In this document: piece after piece, positions 1 through 5,026 of the stretch
Layout: each line of letters begins with the position of its first letter
Position numbering within the stretch: position 1 is the first letter of the stretch
Source of the DNA: CALBMX01 sp047629095
Lineage (GTDB): Bacteria; Planctomycetota; UBA1135; GCA-002686595
DNA length: 10,985 nt
Assembly: GCA_047629095.1 (NCBI GenBank)
Contig: JBLHWM010000096.1
Coordinates: forward strand, 1-10,985
Reading direction: 5' to 3'
The notes under the pieces: model-generated
What the model was told of the DNA's origin: nothing
The model's database searches: none
What the model saw: only the letters and a program-made list of their open reading frames with translations
Program-made: the position numbers and the translations under genes

Positions 1-247
1 CATCGGAGCCGGAACGAACATCGGCGCCGGCACGATCGTGGCCAACTACGACGGTACCCACAAGCATAAGTCCACGATCGGGGACCGCGCATTTATAGGA
101 AGTGGCTCGATCCTAATCGCCCCCAGCCAGGTCGGTGACGACGCCTTAACCGGCGCCGGCGCGGTCCTGCGCCGCGGGACCACCGTCGAACCGGGGCAAT
201 CCTGGGTCGGCGTGCCCGCGCGACCTTTGCCCAAGAAGCCAGGCTAA
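1..247 (+). CDS. glmU: GlmU C-terminal end (partial): glucosamine-1-phosphate acetyltransferase / UDP-GlcNAc pyrophosphorylase
   Basis: Only the last 81 residues are in the window; the reading frame starts at base 2 and ends with TAA at 245-247. GlmU is a cytoplasmic bifunctional enzyme. Its C-terminal domain acetylates glucosamine-1-phosphate with acetyl-CoA, and its N-terminal domain, outside this window, uridylylates the product to UDP-GlcNAc for peptidoglycan and LPS. What is seen is left-handed beta-helix hexapeptide sequence (IGAGTNIGAGTI) followed by the GlmU signature NYDGTHKHK at visible residues 15-23. This holds the Asn-Tyr pair and the Lys that in characterised GlmU proteins contact substrate and acetyl-CoA. 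Further hexapeptide turns follow (IGDRAFIGSGSILIAP) and then a short proline/lysine-rich tail. The downstream neighbour is prs, a common adjacency. Other hexapeptide acyltransferases are possible in principle, but the NYDG block makes GlmU very likely. Confidence -1.
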   Translation, partial: IGAGTNIGAGTIVANYDGTHKHKSTIGDRAFIGSGSILIAPSQVGDDALTGAGAVLRRGTTVEPGQSWVGVPARPLPKKPG

Positions 248-382
248 CGGACTCCTCCTGGAGTCCGCAGTCCATATTGACTCCCTCCTCCCAGCGCCGA
301 TAACGGACTCCTCCTGGAGTCCGCAGTCCATATTGACTCCTCCTGCTTTTGCCGCTAACGGACTCCTCCCTGAGTTCGTTAG
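245..382. repeat. Tandem hairpin-forming repeat between glmU and prs (2 full units plus a diverged third)
   Basis: Unit A (245-300) and unit B (301-355) share an identical first 40 bases and differ in the last 15-16. A third, degenerate copy starts at 356. Each full unit begins with TAACGG, and the TAA of unit A is the glmU stop codon. Each carries a perfect 8-bp inverted repeat, CGGACTCC-TCCT-GGAGTCCG (248-267 and 304-323). In unit C the hairpin is re-formed with different bases: TAACGGACTC pairs with GAGTTCGTTA (356-365 with 372-381, one G-U pair), so the fold is kept although the sequence has drifted. A second GACTCC (279-284, 335-340) can pair with the GGAGTC of the same unit, which gives two mutually exclusive stems. 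There is no T tract after any stem, so a standard terminator is not obvious. The role is unknown; an mRNA 3'-end or processing element, a REP-like element and a regulatory leader are all possible. Confidence -1.
277..304 (+). promoter_or_regulatory. Possible promoter embedded in the tandem repeat, upstream of prs
   Basis: TTGACT (277-282) matches the sigma-70 -35 consensus at five of six bases. It is followed 16 nt later by GATAAC (299-304), a four-of-six match to the -10 box. Unit B repeats TTGACT at 333-338 with a poorer, closer partner (GCTAAC at 354-359). If used, it would transcribe through the next hairpin into prs. The -10 match is weak and the motif may be incidental to the repeat. 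Confidence -1.
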
Positions 383-421
383 CACGCGACACCTCTAAAA
401 GTCCGATCTCAGGACCTTCCA

Positions 422-443
422 CGAAGTCCCCCAGTGGGCTTCG
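422..443 (+). other. Hairpin in the prs leader
   Basis: CGAAG (422-426) pairs with CTTCG (439-443), and CCC (428-430) pairs with GGG (436-438), leaving a bulged T427 and a 5-nt loop. It lies about 48 nt before the prs start codon. No T tract follows. A leader structure affecting prs is possible, but nothing ties it to a known regulatory RNA. Bases 383-490 otherwise show a pyrimidine-rich leader with no recognisable gene. Confidence -1.
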
Positions 444-490
444 CCCCAACTCTCCGGCCAACCTCAACCCAACTCCCCCCCCTAAGTGTT

Positions 491-1444
491 ATGGCAGCCG
501 TTACCTCCGACCAGATCAGCCTGCTCTCCGGTCGTGCTCACCCCGAGTTCGCAGCATCCGTCTCCAAGAACATTGGCATCCCCCTTCTCGATGTCAGGGT
601 CGCCGATTTTCCCGATCGCGAGATCGACATTAAGATCAACGAGGACGTGCGCGGCTCGGATTGCTATGTGATCCAGCCCACCTGCCCTCCAGTTAATGAC
701 AACTGGATCGAGCTCCTGTTGCTGATCGACACACTTCGTCGGGCTAGCGCTGGGCGAATCACCGCGGTCATTCCCTACTATGGCTATGCCCGCAAGGATC
801 GCAAGGACGAGGGGCGCGTGCCGATTAGCGCAAAAGTGGTCGCGAACACCCTCGTTGCTAGCGGCGTGGATCGAGTTCTGACCGTGGACATGCACGCGGC
901 GCAGATCCAGGGCTTCTACGACATCCCCGTGGACCACCTGTACGCCAAGCCCGTCTTGCTCGAGCGCCTGCAGTCACTGAACATCGAGAATCCCGTCGTG
1001 GTGACCCCCGATGCGGGTGGCGTCAAGATGGCCCGCTCCTACGCCAAGATCTTGGGTGCCGACCTAGCCATCGTCGATAAGCGCCGGATCTCCGGCTCAG
1101 AGATCGCCGTCGAGCACGTGATCGGCGACGTCCAAGGTCGCAACGTGATTATCGTAGACGACATGATCTCGACCGCGGGCTCCATCACGGAGGCCGCACG
1201 TGTGCTCAAGGCCAACGGCGCTAAAGAGATCACGATCAGCGTGACCCACGGCGTCTTCTGCGGCCCGGCCGTCGAGCGTCTCAATGCCTGCCCCGTCGAG
1301 CGTATCCTGGTCACGGACACCAACCCATTCGGTGGCAACGTCCCGGACAGGCTCGAGGTCGTCTCCTTGGCGCCTATGGTTGCCCAGGCGATCCGCAATA
1401 TTCACGATTCGAAGTCAGTTAGTTCCCTCTTCGGCGGCTACTAA
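491..1444 (+). CDS. prs: Ribose-phosphate pyrophosphokinase (PRPP synthetase)
   Basis: Cytoplasmic enzyme that transfers pyrophosphate from ATP to ribose-5-phosphate to give PRPP, the precursor of purines, pyrimidines, histidine, tryptophan and NAD. The ATG at 491 gives 317 residues, the usual length for class I Prs. The longer in-frame GTG at 434 would add a 19-residue proline-rich stretch foreign to the family, so it was not chosen. Seen in order: the FPDREIDIKI region near residues 36-45, the ATP/ribose-phosphate loop IPYYGYARKDRKDEGR, the metal-ligand segment TVDMHAAQIQGFYDIPVDHL, the catalytic flexible-loop VDKRR, and the PRPP-binding loop VDDMISTAGS at residues 222-231. All key residues are present. 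No clear Shine-Dalgarno sequence precedes the ATG (the upstream bases are C-rich), so initiation may be leaderless-like or SD-independent. It is flanked by glmU and rplY on the same strand, with 124 nt before rplY. Confidence -1.
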   Translation: MAAVTSDQISLLSGRAHPEFAASVSKNIGIPLLDVRVADFPDREIDIKINEDVRGSDCYVIQPTCPPVNDNWIELLLLIDTLRRASAGRITAVIPYYGYARKDRKDEGRVPISAKVVANTLVASGVDRVLTVDMHAAQIQGFYDIPVDHLYAKPVLLERLQSLNIENPVVVTPDAGGVKMARSYAKILGADLAIVDKRRISGSEIAVEHVIGDVQGRNVIIVDDMISTAGSITEAARVLKANGAKEITISVTHGVFCGPAVERLNACPVERILVTDTNPFGGNVPDRLEVVSLAPMVAQAIRNIHDSKSVSSLFGGY

Positions 1445-1568
1445 GGCTAGACTCCCGCCTCAATTTTCCCTGTGCCCGGGGCCGCTTTTGCCGGTGGCCC
1501 TAGGACGAACCATCCGGGGATTCGCGACTCCAGCGTTCCCCGTGCCCTACCCATCCAGGTGAATTCCT

Positions 1569-2189
1569 ATGGCTATTACACTCAACGCTGAACTTCGCGA
1601 AAAAGTCGGCTCCCGCGCTGCACGTAAGATGCGCGCCAACGGCAGCATCCCCTGCAGCCTGCAAGACCCCAAGGCCGCCGTCATCGCATTTGGCATCAAC
1701 GAGGACGAATTCCTCGCTGCCCGCCGCGCTCACGAGAACTTTTTCGACATCAAGATCGGCAAGGAAGATCACCCCGCTGTGATCCGCGAGCTCGCCTACG
1801 ACTACCTCACGGACCGCATCATCCACGTCGAGTTCCAGGCCGTTGTTCGCGGCGTCAAGGTCGAGAGTGAGATCTCCCTGACCTTCATTGGCCAGCCCGC
1901 CGGCGGCGTACTCAACTCCATCGTGGACCACGTAACCGTGTCTTCACTCCCGTCGATGATCCCCGACACGATCGAAGTCATGGTCGCCACGCTTGGCGAA
2001 GGCGAGACTCTCAGCGCGTCTGACCTGGTTATGCCCGAGGGCTGTAGCCTAATCACCGCTGGTGACACCACCGTTGCAGGCGTTTCTGGCGCCGATGCTT
2101 CGATTGAGGCTGGTGACGAAGGCGAGACCGGCGAAGCCGGCGACGTTGCCGACTCAGCCGGTGGCGACGACACCCCTGCCGCCGAGTAG
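1569..2189 (+). CDS. rplY: 50S ribosomal protein L25, CTC/TL5 type
   Basis: Binds 5S rRNA in the central protuberance of the 50S subunit. At 206 residues it is the long CTC form. Residues 1 to about 90 are the L25 beta-barrel (MAITLNAELREKVGSRAARK, the start typical of this family). Residues about 98-173 are the TL5 C-terminal domain (SEISLTFIGQPAGGVLNS, IPDTIEVMV, MPEGCSLIT). Residues about 174-206 are an acidic, glycine-rich tail (EAGDEGETGEAGD) of the kind often found on CTC proteins. The ATG at 1569 is preceded by AGGTG at 1557-1561, seven bases upstream, which supports this start. It lies between prs and pth, a widespread prs-ctc-pth arrangement. A strong hairpin 30 nt after the stop may end or attenuate this transcript. 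Confidence -1.
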   Translation: MAITLNAELREKVGSRAARKMRANGSIPCSLQDPKAAVIAFGINEDEFLAARRAHENFFDIKIGKEDHPAVIRELAYDYLTDRIIHVEFQAVVRGVKVESEISLTFIGQPAGGVLNSIVDHVTVSSLPSMIPDTIEVMVATLGEGETLSASDLVMPEGCSLITAGDTTVAGVSGADASIEAGDEGETGEAGDVADSAGGDDTPAAE

Positions 2190-2218
2190 TTCCTGACGCC
2201 TGTTTAGGCAGGCAGACG

Positions 2219-2247
2219 AGAGCCCGTGAGCCCAGCTCGCGGGCTCT
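2219..2247 (+). terminator. Hairpin terminator or attenuator after rplY
   Basis: A 13-bp stem with one U-G pair and a 3-nt loop: AGAGCCCGTGAGC (2219-2231), loop CCA, GCTCGCGGGCTCT (2235-2247). The stem is GC-rich and begins 30 nt after the rplY stop. The downstream tract is poor in T (TGTCAAG), so termination efficiency is uncertain. A candidate promoter follows immediately, consistent with a transcription-unit boundary between rplY and pth. A smaller 5-bp hairpin (GCCTG at 2198-2202 with CAGGC at 2209-2213) sits just upstream. Confidence -1.
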
Positions 2248-2271
2248 TGTCAAGTCCGGGGGATTCGATCC

Positions 2272-2299
2272 TTGCCTTTCTAGGGCGGATCCCTACAAT
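2272..2299 (+). promoter_or_regulatory. Candidate sigma-70 promoter for pth-rpsF-rpsR-rplI
   Basis: TTGCCT (2272-2277) and TACAAT (2294-2299; five of six bases match TATAAT) are separated by 16 nt and lie directly after the rplY hairpin. The expected start site near 2306 leaves a leader of only about 16 nt before the pth ATG at 2322. The -35 match is partial. The position, after a terminator-like stem and before a four-gene run, is the main support. Confidence -1.
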
Positions 2300-2321
2300 A
2301 TTCGCCCCTCTTTATAAGAAG

Positions 2322-2927
2322 ATGGCTTCCACCAAACTCATTGTCGGTCTCGGCAATCCCGGCGCGCAATACGCGGGGACACGGCACAACGTCGGCTTTG
2401 AAATTGTGGAACGCCTTGCTCTTCACGAGGGGCTGCTCTTTTCTCCAGGTGATCGTCTCGACGACTTGACTGGACCCAACAACTTCACCTTTGCCCGAAG
2501 CCACGCACCCGATGCGCTCTTCGTGCAACCCATGACTTGGATGAACAAGTCCGGTGAAGCGGTTCGGCCCTTAGTTGAGTGGGCGGGGGGAGACCTCTCG
2601 AATGTCTTGGTTGTCTACGACGACCTCGACTTGGAACCCGGCAAGCTGCGCATTCGTGCACAGGGCGGCCATGGGGGACAAAACGGGATGCGCTCGATCA
2701 TCGACGAACTCAGAAGTGACTCTTTCCCGCGCCTACGCGTGGGGATTGGTCGGCCTGTAACCGACGCGGCGCGACATGTGCTGGGGGTGTTTGATGCCGA
2801 CGAGCGAGAGACGATGGACGAAGTCGTGGCGCAAGCCGCGGACGCGATCCTCGACTGGCTCGAAAGCGACGACATCCAAGTGACCATGTCGCGGTTTCAT
2901 AGCCGCTGGAATCAGAACGCTCTCTAG
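2322..2927 (+). CDS. pth: Peptidyl-tRNA hydrolase
   Basis: Cytoplasmic esterase that releases tRNA from peptidyl-tRNA dropped by ribosomes. The start at ATG 2322 gives 201 residues beginning MASTKLIVGLGNPG, the canonical Pth N terminus. An in-frame GTG at 2226 would add 32 non-family residues and would start inside the rplY hairpin, so it was rejected. Active-site residues seen: N12 in GLGNPG, H22 in GTRHNVGFE (the catalytic His, E. coli H20), M74-N75 in PMTWMNKSG, D100 in YDDLDLEPGKLR (E. coli D93), and N121 in GGHGGQNGMRSI. All are intact. The C-terminal helix region (FDADERETMDEVV) is also typical. No good Shine-Dalgarno sequence is present, and the inferred leader is very short. It is followed after 30 nt by rpsF, with which it is probably co-transcribed. 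Confidence -1.
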   Translation: MASTKLIVGLGNPGAQYAGTRHNVGFEIVERLALHEGLLFSPGDRLDDLTGPNNFTFARSHAPDALFVQPMTWMNKSGEAVRPLVEWAGGDLSNVLVVYDDLDLEPGKLRIRAQGGHGGQNGMRSIIDELRSDSFPRLRVGIGRPVTDAARHVLGVFDADERETMDEVVAQAADAILDWLESDDIQVTMSRFHSRWNQNAL

Positions 2928-2946
2928 CGTTCGCAATCAAAATTGT

Positions 2947-2952
2947 GAGGTG
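2947..2952 (+). promoter_or_regulatory. rpsF: Shine-Dalgarno site deciding the TTG start of rpsF
   Basis: GAGGTG lies 5 nt before TTG at 2958. No ATG or GTG sits in the right place and frame, and the product begins as S6 should (MAQIYEGMF). A small 6-bp hairpin (2932-2937 with 2942-2947, loop CAAA) ends on the first base of this site, so it could partly affect access. Confidence -1.
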
Positions 2953-2957
2953 CCACT

Positions 2958-3488
2958 TTGGCCCAAATCTACGAAGGAATGTTTGTTCTGGACAACGATG
3001 TTGTCCGAGCTGGTTGGAGCACCGCTAAGGCGCTCGTGACCGATCTTATCGCCAAGCACGGCGGCACCGTCACCACGGCGCGCCACTGGGGAGAGCACAA
3101 CCTTGCTTACCCCATCAACCGCAAGTCCCGTGCGACTTACCTCTTGTCCTACTACGAGCTCCCGAACGAAGGCATCCTGCCCTTCGTGCGCGACCTGGAC
3201 CTTTCGGTCCCGATCATGCGCTACCTGCTGCTCGCCGTGGACGCACTGCCCGAAGGCGAAGAAGCGGAAGCAGCTAAGGAAGCCGCTTCGGACTTCGCCC
3301 TGGCCGATCCTCCCCGCGATGACGTCGGCGAGTACCGCCTCTGGGAAGAGAGCGAGGACGACCGTCCCCGCGCTCCCCGTCGCGAGCGCACGGAAGATGT
3401 CCCCGAGGGCACCGCAGTCGAGCAGGCAGAAATCAAAGAGCCCGTCGCAGTTGCGGCCGAGGCTACAGACTCCAAGGAGGAGAAGTAA
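2958..3488 (+). CDS. rpsF: 30S ribosomal protein S6 with long charged C-terminal tail
   Basis: S6 forms a heterodimer with S18 on the platform of the 30S subunit. The start is TTG at 2958, supported by GAGGTG 5 nt upstream. Residues 1-97 are the S6 ferredoxin-like fold: MAQIYEGMFVLDN, then HGGTVTTARHWGEHNLAYPI (the family's W-G-x-x-x-L-A-Y-P-I core), RATYLLSYYEL, and VPIMRYLLLAVDAL. Residues about 98-176 are a low-complexity tail rich in Glu, Asp, Ala and Arg with no recognised domain. It makes the protein 176 residues against about 95-135 in common homologues. It is the first of rpsF-rpsR-rplI, with only 2 nt to rpsR. No ssb lies between rpsF and rpsR, unlike in many bacteria. The end of this gene encodes the rpsR ribosome-binding site. 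Confidence -1.
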   Translation: MAQIYEGMFVLDNDVVRAGWSTAKALVTDLIAKHGGTVTTARHWGEHNLAYPINRKSRATYLLSYYELPNEGILPFVRDLDLSVPIMRYLLLAVDALPEGEEAEAAKEAASDFALADPPRDDVGEYRLWEESEDDRPRAPRRERTEDVPEGTAVEQAEIKEPVAVAAEATDSKEEK

Positions 3489-3490
3489 AC

Positions 3491-3727
3491 ATGGCTGGTG
3501 GAAAGAAACGCGGCGGCCGCAACACACGCAAAGTGATCGTTGCCAAGTCCCAGAAACTCGTCACTCCCGCTGACTACAAGGACGTTGAGGGACTCAAGAA
3601 GTACCTCGGCCCCCAAGGTCAGATCCACGCTCGCTCCCGTACGGGATTCGGCGCACAGGATCAGAAGAGCGTCAAGCGTGCCATCAAGCGTGCGCGTCAC
3701 TTGGCCCTGCTCCCCTTTGTGGGCTAG
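3491..3727 (+). CDS. rpsR: 30S ribosomal protein S18, cysteine-free form
   Basis: Partner of S6 on the 30S platform. It has 78 residues and starts at ATG 3491. A strong Shine-Dalgarno sequence, AAGGAGGA (3474-3481), lies inside the end of rpsF, so translation is probably coupled. The conserved S18 core is clear: DYKDVEGLKKYLGPQGQI at residues 28-45 and the C-terminal RAIKRARHLALLPFV at 63-77. The N terminus is a basic, glycine-rich stretch (MAGGKKRGGRNTRK). Many S18 proteins have a CxxC pair before DYKD and another Cys in TGTCAKHQ. Here the matching places read SQKLVTPADYKD and TGFGAQDQ, and the protein has no cysteine at all, so it cannot use Cys ligands to bind zinc. It lies 18 nt before rplI. 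Confidence -1.
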   Translation: MAGGKKRGGRNTRKVIVAKSQKLVTPADYKDVEGLKKYLGPQGQIHARSRTGFGAQDQKSVKRAIKRARHLALLPFVG

Positions 3728-3745
3728 ACCTGGAGGTCATTTACT

Positions 3746-4288
3746 ATGTCTAAAACAGTTGAACTCCTCCTTCGCGAGGACATCGAAAACCTAGGTAACT
3801 GCGGTGAAGTCGTCACCGTGGCTGCCGGTTACGCCCGCAACTACCTGTTGCCCCGTCATTTCGCCGAGACAGCATCTGCGGAAAACATCAAGATGATTGC
3901 CCGTCGTCGCGAGCGCTTTGACAGTGCCCGCGCCGAGCGCATGAAAGAGTTCGAGGTCAAGAAGAACGCCCTCGAAGGTGTCAGCCTTACGACCACCGAG
4001 CGTGCCGACATTGACGGACACCTTTACGGTTCCGTCAACGCGGCCGCCATCGTCAAGCTTCTCGCCGAGGCCGGACACATCGTCGAAGAGCGCAACGTTC
4101 TTCTCGAAGCTCCGATCAAGAGCGTGGGACCCACGGAAGTGGTCATCCGCATCTACGCCGACATGCGCGTGACTCTCGATCTGAACGTCGAGCCCGAAGG
4201 TGGCTACCCCGAGCCCGAGCCGGAACGCGAGGCACCCGCCGAGCGCGAAGAGCGGATTGAGATGCCCGAGGGCAGCCTCAACGAGTAA
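3746..4288 (+). CDS. rplI: 50S ribosomal protein L9 with extended acidic tail
   Basis: L9 binds 23S rRNA near the L1 stalk and spans out from the 50S subunit. The ATG at 3746 has GGAGGT (3732-3737) 8 nt upstream. Residues 1-50 are the N-terminal L9 domain with the signature GYARNYLLPRHFAETAS at 28-44. Residues about 45-75 form the long connecting helix, rich in Arg, Glu and Lys. Residues about 78-150 are the C-terminal domain (HLYGSVNAAAIVKLL; EVVIRIYADMRVTLDLNVEP). Residues about 151-180 are a Pro/Glu-rich tail (EPEPEREAPAEREER) that takes the length to 180, against about 150 in common homologues. It is the last gene of the ribosomal cluster and is followed 27 nt later by a strong terminator. 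Confidence -1.
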   Translation: MSKTVELLLREDIENLGNCGEVVTVAAGYARNYLLPRHFAETASAENIKMIARRRERFDSARAERMKEFEVKKNALEGVSLTTTERADIDGHLYGSVNAAAIVKLLAEAGHIVEERNVLLEAPIKSVGPTEVVIRIYADMRVTLDLNVEPEGGYPEPEPEREAPAEREERIEMPEGSLNE

Positions 4289-4315
4289 TCTTCGAAGGCT
4301 CCCTTGAGCTAAAGC

Positions 4316-4351
4316 AAGAGGCCGCGAATCCTATTGGATTCGCGGCCTCTT
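4316..4351. terminator. Perfect 16-bp bidirectional terminator hairpin after rplI
   Basis: Arm 4316-4331 (AAGAGGCCGCGAATCC) is exactly complementary to 4336-4351, with the loop TATT. The stem closes with A-T pairs, giving TCTTTG on the + strand and CTCTTGCTTT on the - strand. It lies between the convergent rplI (+, ends 4288) and yigZ-like gene (-, ends 4390), so it very probably serves both transcripts. The U tracts are short, but the stem is very stable. Confidence -1.
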
Positions 4352-4389
4352 TGCGTTCTGGGGCAATCGCCTTTGAGGAAGGCGCCTGG

Positions 4390-5013
4390 CTAGCCCGTCG
4401 CACTAGGATCGGCAATCACGGCTCGACCCGCGGTTCGCTCCACCAACTCCGTGCGGAACTCGACCTCCCTGTCCTTGGGCAGGGTGACCTGAAGTACCAC
4501 GTTGTCTGTGTATTCGGCGTGCTTCGTCTCGACCTCGCAAGAGCGCATGAGACCCTCTACTGGCCCCGAGCACTCGTAGGGGTACTCGATGGTCATGGCA
4601 GCTTGAACTCGAACCTCGATCACTTCGCAGCGGTCCATGGCTTCGCCCGCGCAGCCGCCATAGGCTCGCATGAGGCCGCCGACCCCGAGCTTCGTTCCGC
4701 CGAACCAGCGCGAGACAACGACCACGAGACCCGTGAGGTCATGGCCTTCGATCATGCGTAGGATCGGCGGGCCCGCGGAGCTGCCGGGCTCGCCGTCGTC
4801 CGAGCTGCGGGTCTGCTTGCCTTCGGGATCGATGATCCAAGCGAAGCAGTGGTGCCCGGCGTCCGGGAACTCGGCGCGCACCTCGGCGAGCAGGGCTTCG
4901 GCTTCGGCCGCATTGATCACGGGCGCGAGGTCGGCGATGAAGCGCGAGCCCTTGATCTTGTCGGGCTCGTAGCGAAAGCGCTTGGCAATCGTTCTGTAGC
5001 GGGTGATGGTCAT
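4390..5013 (-). CDS. yigZ: YigZ/IMPACT family (UPF0029) protein
   Basis: The family is conserved from bacteria to eukaryotes. IMPACT/YIH1 relatives act in control of translation, but the bacterial biochemical role is not firmly known. The ATG at 5013 gives 207 residues, close to the usual 200-210. A longer frame back to 5082 would overlap the upstream gene and adds no family sequence. Residues 1-30 carry the usual YEPDKIKGSRFIA motif. Residues about 36-125 form the IMPACT N-terminal domain with AGHHCFAWI, the signature DDGEPGSSAGPPIL at 72-85, VVVVSRWFGGTKLGVGG at 97-113 and LMRAY. Residues about 138-195 match the second domain (DUF1949-like; YPYECSGPVEGLM). It lies 13 nt downstream of the sulfatase-fold gene on the same strand, so the two are likely co-transcribed. 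No clear Shine-Dalgarno sequence is present, which suggests coupled translation. Confidence -1.
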   Translation of the reverse strand: MTITRYRTIAKRFRYEPDKIKGSRFIADLAPVINAAEAEALLAEVRAEFPDAGHHCFAWIIDPEGKQTRSSDDGEPGSSAGPPILRMIEGHDLTGLVVVVSRWFGGTKLGVGGLMRAYGGCAGEAMDRCEVIEVRVQAAMTIEYPYECSGPVEGLMRSCEVETKHAEYTDNVVLQVTLPKDREVEFRTELVERTAGRAVIADPSATG

Positions 5014-5026
5014 GGGGGAGGGACAG

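Noticed and set aside
434..490. Upstream in-frame GTG start giving a longer Prs
   Set aside because: The extra 19 residues are proline-rich and outside the family; ATG 491 gives the normal length.
1479..1500. Hairpin GGGCCGC...GTGGCCC between prs and rplY
   Set aside because: Seven pairs with a G-U and an 8-nt loop, and no T tract. It is too weak to call as a terminator or riboswitch.
2226..2321. Upstream in-frame GTG start for pth
   Set aside because: It starts inside the rplY hairpin and upstream of the candidate promoter, and the added residues are not Pth sequence.
2928..2957. S6:S18-type autoregulatory leader before rpsF
   Set aside because: Only a 6-bp hairpin fits in the 30-nt gap, and the known motif features could not be seen.
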